Assembly: GCA_032622095.1 (NCBI GenBank)
Contig: CP136062.1
Location: 14,535,710-14,599,709 of the forward strand
DNA from: Siphonodentalium dalli
Taxonomy: Eukaryota > Mollusca > Scaphopoda > Gadilida > Siphonodentaliidae
Reading direction: 5' to 3'
DNA length: 64,000 bases
Shown here: piece by piece, positions 1 to 9,541 of the stretch
Layout of the letters: the number at the start of each line of letters is the position of its first letter
How positions within the stretch are numbered: position 1 is the stretch's first letter
Translations under genes and position numbers: made by a program
The notes under the pieces: model-generated
Told to the model about the DNA's origin: nothing
The model's input: the letters and a program-made list of their open reading frames with translations, nothing else
Databases searched by the model: none

Positions 1-1092
1 GGGATTTCTGATCATCCTGGAGGAAGAGGTTTAAGTCATCTGCATATTGGGTTACAATGTATTCTGATCCTTTTATTTGTATACCTTTTATCTCTGGGTT
101 AAATTTAATATTGGCACTAAGTATTTCCGCGCATAGGATAAAGAGGTAAGGTGATAGTGGGTCGCCTTGTCTTACTCCTCTATTAATGTCGATTTTATTT
201 GTTATATCCCATTATTAATGACATAACTATATATATTGTTGTAGAAAGTTTTTACCCAGTTTCTCAATAAAGGGCCAAATCCTAAGAAAATTAAGCTTTT
301 CTGAATAAAACTCCATTCCAACGAGTCAAATGCTTTTTCAAAGTCAAGTGTTGCAAGTATGCCCGGAATCTGATTTTTTTCACACTTCGCTATCAAGTCA
401 AAGATGAGTCTAGTTGACTCTCCAATATAACGCCCTGACATAAATCCAAGTTGTGAACTAGATATAAGTTCTGGTAGGTACTTTTTTATGCGGTTAGCAA
501 TAACTGTTGATGCTATTTTAGCATTTACATTTAAAAGTGTAATCGGTCTCCAATTTTTCAAAAGGAGTTTATTTTTATTAGGTTTTGGAATGCAAGTAAT
601 TATTCCACATCTTTGTGTGGTTGACATTTCTTGTGATAATTGACTGTAATTTAATGAATTTATCATATATGGCCCCAAGTCATTCCAAAAATATTTATAA
701 AAATTAACAGTAAATCCATCACTTCCTGGAGAACGGTCATTTTTCATCGCTTTGAGTGCTGTAGCACATTCAAACTCTGATAATAATCCTTCCATTGATT
801 CTGACTCATGTTTTTCTAGGAAATTTAAGAACGGGTTATTTTTGTCCCAAAATTCAGACTCTGTTTCTTTATTTATTTCTTTCAAGTTTGATTTATAAAG
901 GTTTTTATAGAAATGTTCTTGTTCTATCAGAATTTCCGAAAAGTTTGTAATTTCAGAACCATCTGCCCTTGCAATTTTTGGGATAAGTTTTTCCGTATAA
1001 TGTCTCTTCTCCAAATTGCAGAAATATTTTGTGGCTTTTTCACCCTCTACTTTATTTAAAGTTGATGAGCCATTGATGTGATTGACCAACAC
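1..1092 (-). pseudogene. L1/Tx1-type LINE reverse transcriptase fragment
   Basis: Middle part of a non-LTR retrotransposon ORF2, which copies element RNA into DNA at a nicked target. Reading leftward, a linker with GEKATKYFCNLEKR leads into RT blocks: NDRSPGSDGF, NWRPITLLN, motif A (TLDFEKAFDSLEW) and, in the next frame, GVRQGDPLSPYLF and the catalytic YADD near 1-40. The frame 202-1092 stops at 201-203, and the RT continues in another frame to the window edge, so one base is missing at about 205. The GEKxTKYFxNLEKR linker is typical of the L1/Tx1 group. The endonuclease is absent: L1 similarity ends near 1092, against the next relic. Broken, 5'-truncated copy. Confidence 0.88.
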
Positions 1093-1149
1093 CTGTCAAT
1101 TTTGAAACAAAACTCATGGAAATAATTTTTCTGCAAATATATTCAGTCC

Positions 1150-1510
1150 ACGTATTCGTCGACAGTATAATGGTTCCCCCTGGTGTATGGACTCCTACCC
1201 GAACAAGACACAACAAACATATACTAGATTCTTCGGTCTTCTGAAGCAAAAATCTGCAGAATTGGGCATCAACCTTTCACCGATACATGTCATCACCGAC
1301 ACCTGCTGCTCACAATGTCATACAATGGACTTTCACGACAGGCATCATCAAGGGTTGTTTTTCCACTACAGCCAGTGTATAATGAAAGTGACACCACAGA
1401 AGAGAAAGCATTAGAAAATTACAGACGTCATTTAAAGAGAGTGTACTTGGCAGGCGAGATAGATGAAGTAGAGTGCCGGGATGAGATGATCAAGTTATGC
1501 TGTCATTGAG
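1150..1510 (+). pseudogene. MULE-type transposase relic
   Basis: Plus-strand frames read PLVYGLL (about 1175-1197), then, one base out of frame, PNKTQQTYTRFFGLLKQK, then SPIHVITD and GLFFHYSQCI. This is the order in the MULE transposase domain: a PLVY..L segment, a YxxFF..L helix, the TDFE aspartate and GCFFH.QC. The TDFE region is scrambled and the tail (YRRHLKRVYLAGEIDE) is in a third frame, so there are at least two frameshifts. Family assignment is from motif memory. No terminal repeats were found. Confidence 0.55.
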
Positions 1511-1915
1511 TGTTGTTGTCATTTATATGTTTCTAATTTGTTAATGTTTGTACATCATGTTTTTGTTTGATCTATTTGCATGTATATAATATCCATAACT
1601 AATAAACAGTCATAAATGCAACCCGAACTTCCGTTCTTTCTCATAATGAAACAGGCTAACAGAAAAAAAACGAATCCAATCAAACCAACTATGAAAGACC
1701 TAAGTAGTCGTTAAGAGGATTATTCACACCTCCACCCTAAACTACCGAAAAAAGATAACTGCAAAATGGGAAGATCCCGTCTATACTGAGCACGTCATTC
1801 ATAAGAACTAAGAAATACATAAAAAGCCCCAGCACAAAACACCTGTCATCAATCAACAGTGAAGAGGATAACGATTAGAATTTTAGTACTGATATTCATA
1901 TTTTAAAACACTAAC
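1511..1915. other. Non-coding interval with possible poly(A) signal
   Basis: AT-rich sequence between the MULE relic and the macro-domain exon. An AATAAA at 1601-1606, downstream of the relic, could be a relic polyadenylation signal. No coding frame or inverted repeat was seen. Confidence 0.4.
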
Positions 1916-2137
1916 CTTATAAACAGCTTCATCCTTAAAGTATATTATGAAATTTACAGATTCAAGATATCTCTGCTGACATGTCTTCTCAAAGAGATCA
2001 ACTGCTTCAACCATCACACGAGCAGCCAATCTGGGTGGATATCCCAGGTTACCAGTTCCTAGAGCTGGTATTGAAATCGTTGAGTACTTTTTACTATTAG
2101 CTTTTTCCAAACATTTTATAACGATTGTTCTCAAGAT
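1916..2137 (-). CDS. Macro-domain exon, C-terminal half (PARP14-like)
   Basis: A 222-nt exon, 74 codons, phase 0 at both ends. It opens after ...TTCTATTTCAG and ends at AAG|GTTAGT. Translation starts ILRTIVIKCLEKANSKKY and contains STISIPALGTGNLGYPP, the second ADP-ribose-binding loop (GTGNLG) of macro domains, then the helix AARVMVEAVDLFEK and strand VNFIIYFKD. It continues, without shifting frame, the first half encoded at 12620-12862. Macro domains bind ADP-ribose, and some remove it from proteins; PARP14-like proteins carry several. The last strand of the domain must lie in an exon beyond the left edge. The upstream intron ends only about 10 bases after the tail of a CR1 LINE. Confidence 0.86.
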
Positions 2138-2256
2138 CTGAAATAGAAACAGTTATCATCATCATCATTATCTCGAAACAAGTCATTTGACTTTTAGTTC
2201 TGGTACAATTGAATAAATTAATGGATTTGCATAATATGCATATTAGTGTGAGTATA

Positions 2257-3816
2257 TCAATTGACATATTCGTAATCATACTTCAAGTGATAGAAGTAAG
2301 CATCTATGTTAGTCTTAAATTCATCCAGAGATTTTAGTTGAACGATATGGTCTGGCAGACTATTCCCAGACGATACCACACGCTGCATGAAGAAGAATTT
2401 TCCAACATTCTTGTTGAACGTTTGCCTATATAATTTCCTGCTATTTCCTCTTGTTGTTGTGTATGTCGACATTTGAAAAAGGCAACTAGTGTCCAAATTA
2501 TACTGTCCATTTAGCATCTTATATGTTTCAATTAAATCTCCCCTGAATCTCCAATATTTAACTGACATCAGGTTGAGTTTAATTAGTCTCTTTTGATACT
2601 CTAGTTTTCTGAGTTGAGGAACCATTTTAGTCGCTCTCCGTTGCACTTGTTCTAGTGAAATGCATTGGTATTGCAGGTATGGATCCCATGCCGTATTGCA
2701 GTACTCTAATATTGGTCGAATCATGCTAACATAGATTGCCCGAAATGTTTCTGGGTCGAGTGTTGTAAATGTTCTCCTTATAATACCTAGGGTCTTATAC
2801 GCTCGGTTGCATATTTGATTTATGTGGATATAAAATTTAAGTGTATCGTCAACAATCACTCCTTGGTCTTTTTTCGCATGTGCTTACTATGATTGGTGGA
2901 TTCAATGGCGTGTCAGTCATGAAGTACTCTATTTTTTGGTTGTTATGGCCAAAGTGTATGACATGGATTTTTGCGGAGTTGTATCGAAATTGCCAGTCTA
3001 GGGACCATTTGCAAACTGAGTTTATGTCCGTCTGCACATTGTTGTGGTGGGGATTTCCGATAATTTTTGTGTAAGTCCTTTTACACATTCTGGCAGATCA
3101 TTAATGAAAATTATAAAAAGTATAGGTCCTAAGACACTTCCCTGAGGCACGCCACTCGTTACTGGTGTCCAGTCTGAACATTCAGATTTACTTGTACCCT
3201 CTGCTCTCAGTTACTAAGGAATTGTTTTATCCATCCTAGGATGTTGTTGGTGATACCATACGATCCAAGCTTTCACAAAAGTCTCTCGTAGGGAACAGAA
3301 TCAAACGCCTTTTTAAAGTCTAGGTATACTGCATCAACTGGTTCATTTTTGTTCTGTGCCGATGTGATGTGTGATAAGTATTCTATGAGTTGTGTCTTAC
3401 ACGATCTTCCTCTCCTGAATCCGTGCTGACACTTGGTAAGTAAGTAAATTGTTTTGTTCCAGGTAGCTCATCACTGCGTTGCTAACAAAATGTTCGAGAA
3501 CTTTACATAAGATGCAAGTGAGACTCACTGGTCGGTAATTTCCGGGATCGTCTTTTCTGCCCTTTTTAAATATACACGTAACGGTTGCCTGTTGCCATAT
3601 AGTCGGTACCTTTCCTTCTGTGATGTATCTATTGAACAGTATGCATAATGGGTTGTTTAACTCACTTGCCGTTTCTTTCAGAAGTTTAGAATGGATGTTA
3701 TCCAGGCCACAACTTTTAAACTGGTTTAGTTCACGTAACTTCATTTCGATGGCTCTTGGTGTTATTTGTATATCTGATAAATAGCTTCCATTTGATTTAA
3801 GTTTTACATTTGGCAT
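2257..3816 (-). pseudogene. CR1 reverse transcriptase, lacks catalytic ADD box
   Basis: Fragments in three frames give ordered RT blocks: KSCGLDNIHSKLLKE, KKGRKDDPGNYRPVSLT, YLDFKKAFDSVP (motif A, about 3300-3350, followed by a stop), [15 protein letters not shown] (motif B), SVCKWSLDWQ, IVDDTLKFYIHINQICNRAY, SMIRPILEYCNTAWDP and the tail NSLPDHIVQLKSLDEFK, which is characteristic of CR1. Between motif B and SVCKWSLDWQ the text reads [13 protein letters not shown] where FADDTKL should be. The segment with the two catalytic aspartates is deleted, so the copy is inactive. Confidence 0.85.
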
Positions 3817-4320
3817 TTGGTTGAGATTTTCAGAAGTAAATACTCCCGAAAAGAAATAGTTCAGTACTCGCGCTTTATCATAGTCGCCTGTTACGCATCC
3901 ATCCCGACCTTGTTCTTTTAGGTCCCCCTAGTTTTTGTGTTGATGTAGTTTTACTGTGCACATAGTTCCAGAATGCTTTGGGGTTTCGTTTTGACTCCGA
4001 GGATAATCGTCTTTCGAAGGATTGCTTTGCTGTTTTTATAGCTGAATTTGATTTTTCTCTGCACGTTTTATATAACTTTATGCTTCTGATGATCTCGATT
4101 ATCTATATTTCTTGTATTCTTGTCTTTTCTCTCTGATCGTTGACATCACTCCACTGTTCGCCCAAAGATTCTTCTGCTTTTTTGTGTATTGTTCATGAGT
4201 AGTTCGTATATATTCTTTTGTTACATGTTCAAGTTTGTTATAGAATCGTTTCCATGCTTGTTCATATTCCATATCGTGAAAATCGTTCCAATTTTTTTGT
4301 CCGCTAATTCAGTTCGAATA

Positions 4321-5050
4321 CTATCGTAGTTTCCTTTGTTCCAAAGAAAACGCGATCCTCGATTTTAATCCTCTTGGGTTATTAGATTGGGTTGTAGGTT
4401 GAATTTTATCATGGTCACTTTCCCCCAGAGGACTTTCGTGCTCTATGTCAGTTATCATGTCGGGATTGTTTGTAATTATCAAGTCGAGAATATTGGAGAT
4501 CTGCCCCTCTCTGTGTCTGGTTGGTTTAGTTATTAATTGGTGTAGTAAATTGTCTTTTAGACTTTCCATGAATGCATTTGCTTTATCGTCAGATGTGTGC
4601 AGATTGTTCCATAATATCTCTAGGAAGTTGAAATCACCCATAATGAACAAATTTTTTATCTTTAGTTTACTCAGTCCATTGATTTGTGAAAGGAGTTTCT
4701 TGTCGTTATCTTCACCCATGTTAGGGCTGCGGTAGATACATCCAAACAGAACAGTTTCGTGGTTGTTTTCTCCAGGTGCACCGTACCGATTTGAAAAAAT
4801 TGTATTTGTTAAGTTCAGTACACTGTTGAGCACAAAGAAGTTTGTGAACAAACATGAGCACTCCTCATTTTGGATTACTATTAGAAAATACATCATAGTT
4901 ATCTATATGAAACTAGTTTGGACCGGTATCTTAGTTTTTTCGGTAGGCATTCTGTGACACATATTATAGCAGGGCGGTTTTTGTTAATTAGTAGTTGTAG
5001 TTCATCTCGCTCGTTAACTAAGTTGTCCGCAATTGTGTACATGCACATTG
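4321..5050 (-). pseudogene. CR1 apurinic-like endonuclease, broken
   Basis: The N-terminal part (about 5045-4930) reads NERDELQLLINKNRPAIICV followed by TE, the first metal-binding glutamate region. After a frameshift the 4321-4896 frame reads FGCIYRSPN, LFIMGDFNF (GDFN motif), LDLIITNNPDMI and ESDHD, which keeps the SDH motif near the end of the APE fold. It nicks target DNA in LINE retrotransposition. It lies just downstream of the inserted MITE on the minus strand, and no continuous frame remains. Confidence 0.8.
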
Positions 5051-5137
5051 GTCGTATGGATCAATAAGATGTGATAGAACAATTTTCCTCAGTATCCGGT
5101 CAGATGTCTCCCAGTTTCGGTCTTGTATTTGCTTTAA

Positions 5138-5466
5138 CCCCTTCGCTGCTAAATGACGTTATGACGTCGTGTGCTGGGCTGTTGACGTTATTGCCATTTT
5201 CCAATGGGAAACTATAACGGGAATACCACAAGAACTATAAATCTGACTCGGTTGAAAGGCTACTATCGTTCACAATCGTGGAACATCATACACTGTTAGA
5301 AACTTGGAGATACAGTTATTCCGATGCACCAATCTCTAAGTTCCATTTATGTATAATGGCCTACTTCTAGTGTGCTGAAGTAGGTCCGTAGTACCTACGG
5401 ACCATATAGCACACGGCATGCACTTTTACGTCCGTAATAGTTACGGACGACATAGCAGCAAAGAGG
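5138..5466. mobile_element. TTAA-flanked MITE (piggyBac-like)
   Basis: A 329-bp element flanked by TTAA at 5134-5137 and 5467-5470. The ends are imperfect inverted repeats: CCCCTTCGCTGCTAAATGAC on the left, and CCTCTTTGCTGCTATGTCG read from the right. Two internal palindromes near the right end use the core GTCCGTA...TACGGAC. No ORF. TTAA targets and CCC-starting ends fit piggyBac-mobilised non-autonomous elements. It is inserted in the CR1 LINE, so it is younger than that LINE. Confidence 0.72.
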
Positions 5467-5518
5467 TTAATCACTTTGTCGTTGCGAATGGTAAACTTCT
5501 CAGTTGGGCAAGTTTTCT

Positions 5519-6235
5519 TCATTTCCTTTTAGTTGTGTTTAGAGTCCTTTCTGTTTCAAACCTTATGCTTTGCATGTAATCCGGATTGAAATACACTTTA
5601 TCTTTATTACGAATGTCCTCCTTGCTCTTGTTGTACGCCGCAGCTTGTGATATTATCTCGTTTCTCTTCTCTTCTGAATGTAGAACAATCTTAATCGGTC
5701 GAGTTTTATCTTCTGATTTTGGTCCTAATCTGAAAAAGCTTTTTATTTCTTTCGGGTCGCATTTGGTCATCTGTTTTAGTACTTTCTCATCTTTTGTTTG
5801 GTCCGCTGCATTGGATGCGGATTTTTCTGTCTCTGAGCTCTCCTTTACGTTTGTCACAATAGGGTTATTTTTGCAAATTTGTTTCTGCTCGTATTCTCTG
5901 AAATGTTCCTCCATTTTGGTATTTACGGTCTCTTCAATCTTCCAAATCTCAGAATCAGTGTTCAACTTCTGATCGCCGAGAAGCTTTATGAGAACATCCA
6001 GCTTTTTTTCTAACACCCGCATTCTAATTTGTACATCATTGGCAGGCTTTTTTTTTATTCGTTCTGCATCGTGCGCACTGCCATATAATGGTGACTGACC
6101 TTTTCATCAAAAGTTTATGATCTGCAGATGAGATATCTTGACATTTTATGTGATAATGTTCATCACATGTATCACACTTTATTCCACTTGTTAATGGTTT
6201 TATGTCACTATCGCATAACACACATTGCGTTGTGT
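5519..6235 (-). pseudogene. CR1 ORF1: PHD finger plus coiled coil
   Basis: Reading leftward, a Cys4-His-Cys3 PHD finger comes first: CVLC, CDTC, HYHIKC, WQCARC (6220-6050). A run of nine A on the coding strand (near 6047-6055) then shifts the frame by one. After the slip the text continues as KPANDVQIRMRVLEKKLDVL into a charged coiled coil and a C-terminal part with SFFRLG, TRPIKIVL and DKVYFNPDY. ORF1 proteins package LINE RNA, and PHD-bearing ORF1s occur in invertebrate CR1 elements. An in-frame stop lies just before ENTTQCVLC. Confidence 0.75.
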
Positions 6236-6240
6236 TTTCT

Positions 6241-7203
6241 CACTTGTTCTGGTCGATGAATCAATATGCTGTGTCTTGCTAGTCATCTCCGAATTGTTTC
6301 TGTTATAAGAAGTCATTTAACATTATTGTATTATATGCATGAATTATGTGATCAGCACAAGAGTATTGTTCTGAGTAAGGTAAAATCCTTTTTGTCAGAT
6401 CTTTATCTTGGTTTCCTGGCTATGGTTTCATCAGACCATGAATTTATGACCAACAAAATATTTAACACTAATGGTACAATTCTACAACAATGAATTCCTG
6501 CTTGTCGATAGCAAACTATGACAAGTGTTAGGCATCAAAAAACCATTGGCAATACACACATAATAACTATCAATAATGATAGGTGGAAAATAAAATTATC
6601 TTCATAAAAATACTGAGCGAAATCATTTTTTTTATTAAATCTCTGTTCATTTCAAATATGAAGTAACAGAGAGATTCCACTTGTTGTGCTTGCACAGATT
6701 GCAAGGATTATGAGTGTGTATCCCTGGTAACTGCATACTACGTAGACACTCATGTGTGAGGCTAGATGTGGATATAGTTACTTGTAAATGTGTAATACAT
6801 GCAGATGATGAAACCTCTCTGTATGCCTCGATCGACAAATATTGATTGTAGTTACATGCTACTTTCAATCTAGCACATGATTTTACACGCTATATGAGTC
6901 GATATGAGTATTATCTTAGTTTAGTTGTTACCTAGCAATAAACATACAAGCTCTTTGTCAATAAAACAACAAACTCCCCAATTCTCAGCAAAATTGTGGT
7001 GCCTCAAAACATTGAAATTTCAGGTTATAACATATACAGGTAACTTAAGTTTTTTCATAATAATTTGTTATAATCAATGTAACATAATTTCCACGACCAA
7101 TTAGGCATTGTACATTATCAGTAATGTGGATGTGGCAGTGGGTCTGTCACAAACACAACCCTGTGTCCTTGTAAAATTATCACATTATTGCTCAATGTCA
7201 TAC
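6241..7203. other. Intron sequence, no recognised feature
   Basis: AT-rich interval inside the macro-gene intron. The longest frame (6647-6868, minus) has no recognisable motif and non-coding-like composition. No TIRs or tandem repeats were seen. Confidence 0.4.
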
Positions 7204-7348
7204 CTGAATCATGACTGACCATGATTGCTGGCTTTGATCCACGGCAATTCAACTTTCCACACATCTCGAAATTTGAATCATATCTAAGTTTTTTCATTGG
7301 CATATCTGCAGAATCATGTTTGCGTTTCTTAGTGGGCGTCTCAGACAT
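7204..7348 (-). CDS. Possible short coding exon, unknown protein
   Basis: The minus strand has ATG at 7348 followed by MSETPTKKRKHDSADMPMKK, a lysine/arginine-rich stretch resembling a nuclear localisation signal, then KLNCRGSKPAIMVSHDS. A good donor (CAG|GTATGA) ends the exon at 7204 in phase 1. It cannot be part of the macro-domain gene around it, because that reading frame joins directly across this intron in phase 0. It could be a nested gene or a chance frame. No homologue recognised. Confidence 0.22.
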
Positions 7349-8543
7349 TTTTATGAATTTTCTCCCAACAAAAATAAACATGTGTTATATATACCCAGAT
7401 AAAGTAAGGCTTCTTGTTTGATATATTATAATCCTTGTCTGGACATTGAAGCCCACATTTACTTACTCAACGCTGCTAAACAAAAGAGAGTCGACCTTGT
7501 GTCAACATCGTGTCGCTGTTTGACTCGCAGGCGATATAATTCCTAATTGATTTGTAACACTATTGCATGCATGGCTTAACGCTTGGTATAGCCATATGCT
7601 AATCTAATGTCATCTAATTTGTAGTTTATCTTTTGAAATCGGGAGATTTGGTTTCCCGATCGGGAGCACATGAGAAATGATACAAAATTGGGAGAATCCC
7701 ACCGAAATTGGGAACAGGTCTGGACCCAACCCAACTCCGGTCAATCCATGCTCGGATTAGTCATGCATGACCAGTTTAAATCCAGCATACGAACTACTAA
7801 CCGATAAGTTTTATTTCCAATTCAATCATGAGATTTGCGAGTCGCGGGGTTGGGAATGGCACCACCATAGGAGGGATCTACGATAGTTCAGTTTCGAGCT
7901 TCCATTAACGAAAAATTAATTATTATTATTTTTACACTAAGGCAAGTCCTTCAGCTAAACTATATGAATTAGAATATAAGCCCAGGAGGAGGCACGAGCA
8001 ATAAATTAATATCCAAATCTGATGGGAATGTACTCTTCCAAAACAGATTTCTTGTAAATGCGATTTAGTCATGAATCAGCTATGATGTGAAAGAGCTCAT
8101 AAATTCAGATTCCGGTGTAACAGTTTATCTCCCCCCCCCCCCTGGGTAGCACACCGGCATTGCCCAATATCCCAGGTAGCACAATTCATGCGAGACAACT
8201 GAGCAAGTAGAGACTTCTTCTCCTTCTATTCTTTCTTCTCGTCATCCTCCATCATCATTTTCTCGTTTTCATGTGATGAAATTGATGCATGTACACACAG
8301 TTTCTACTACGGCAGGCTGGCCGTCCTGCGGCCTCATTCCCCTCCCCAGCCTTGACTTAATATTGGCCACAAAATAGCCAAAGACCTAGCTCAGCCCCAT
8401 TTTTACACAGGACGAGTGATCACCGACTGATGGTTAACAGATTGCAAGGAATCCTGCACTTGGTGCCTGAATAATACATGACCAGTAGCGCAGACAGTTG
8501 TCTACACCATCCTGGGTAACGCTTTGTTGGCAAATGTTTAGTA
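7349..8543. other. Intron sequence with a C12 run and a repeat fragment
   Basis: No coding frame. A homopolymer C run lies at about 8131-8142. Sequence at 7735-7800 (core GGATTAGTCATGCATGACC) recurs in inverse orientation at 11835-11905, where a 'TACTGATTA' motif has been tandemly amplified. Other sequence is unremarkable. Confidence 0.45.
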
Positions 8544-8551
8544 GTAATCAG

Positions 8552-9533
8552 TAGGGTTGCCACGACTATGAGTTTTCATTATCGACTAAATGGCAGCTAT
8601 AATCGACGGTTAGTCGATTAATCGGTAATATATGCGCCCTGTATTACATCCAGGTAAACAATGGATAAATGCGAAATTATGATAACTTCTTTAAATCCAT
8701 TTTGAAGACAGTTATAAACTGTCGATGCTCCGTGTTTTACACTGTTTTATTTTGTATACAACAAGGAATACTCATGCCCTCATAGTCTCATTCGTCCCGA
8801 TGTAGTTTTTAACAGGCCCTTACTATTAAGTACTGCCAAGTGCCCATATTGCCGATGTTTCTGGCAAAGTTAGAGCAAACTGCATACACGACGTGACAGT
8901 ACGTAACTGTGCAAAATTGCACGAAGTAAAGCTAATCTCGATGCGACTCCCAAGCCACCACGTGTATCACATTAATCGGTAAAATTGCGGCGAAAGGCGT
9001 GCACTAACAATGAAGTTAACGAGGACATAGGTAGACAGTGGGAGATATTTGAGCTTTTGTGGGGGACCCTGGGGGGACGGGGATGCAGTCACAATTACTG
9101 GCGTGTATAACCTGGACATTTTCAATAAAGAATTGCAAGAAATAATGAAACAAATTAATAGTTTATAGTATATACGTAACCGGCAACCGCTTCGGAAATG
9201 TATCTAGCTCAGTAGCACTAATAGTAAATTAATATTCACAGTTAAACAATAAACATAATTAACATTTGTCGCACACAACATTCTTTGAAGATGACTGACA
9301 AACGTCGGCGGCAACATCAAAGGCAGAGGACGCCGCAACGAAATTGTGCTGCATACGCAGTTAACAGTTACTTCCAGGCATGAGATCGATGAAAAGTACT
9401 GCTTACATACACAAGTTACACAACCATACCCACCCACCCCCTCCTCAGGCGATTAGTCGACGAATGTAGTTAACCTTCGACTACCGCACCTGCCGAAGGT
9501 TAGTCGATTAATCGAATAATCGTGGCAAGCCTA
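8552..9533. mobile_element. Non-autonomous hAT-type transposon
   Basis: A 982-bp element flanked by an exact 8-bp duplication, GTAATCAG (8544-8551 and 9534-9541). The ends are inverted: TAGGGTTGCCACGACTAT on the left, and TAGGCTTGCCACGATTAT read from the right. The subterminal motif TTAGTCGATTAATCG occurs near both ends in opposite orientation. An 8-bp duplication with GGNTGCCA-type ends is the hAT signature. No transposase frame is inside, so it would need a helper. It sits in the macro-gene intron. Confidence 0.82.
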
Positions 9534-9541
9534 GTAATCAG

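Larger units (their letters stand above)
2150..6240 (-). mobile_element. CR1-type LINE, degenerate
   Basis: Near full-length minus-strand non-LTR element in the macro-gene intron. In order it holds a PHD-finger ORF1 (about 6235-5519), endonuclease (5050-4321) and reverse transcriptase (3816-2257), then a short 3' UTR ending in an ATG/GAT microsatellite at 2150-2172. Short simple-repeat tails instead of poly(A) are typical of the CR1/L2 group. Frameshifts and stops interrupt every domain, and a TTAA-flanked MITE (5138-5466) sits between ORF1 and the endonuclease. Confidence 0.82.

Noticed and set aside
6647-6868. 73-codon minus-strand ORF
   Set aside because: AT-rich, no motif and no splice or start support.
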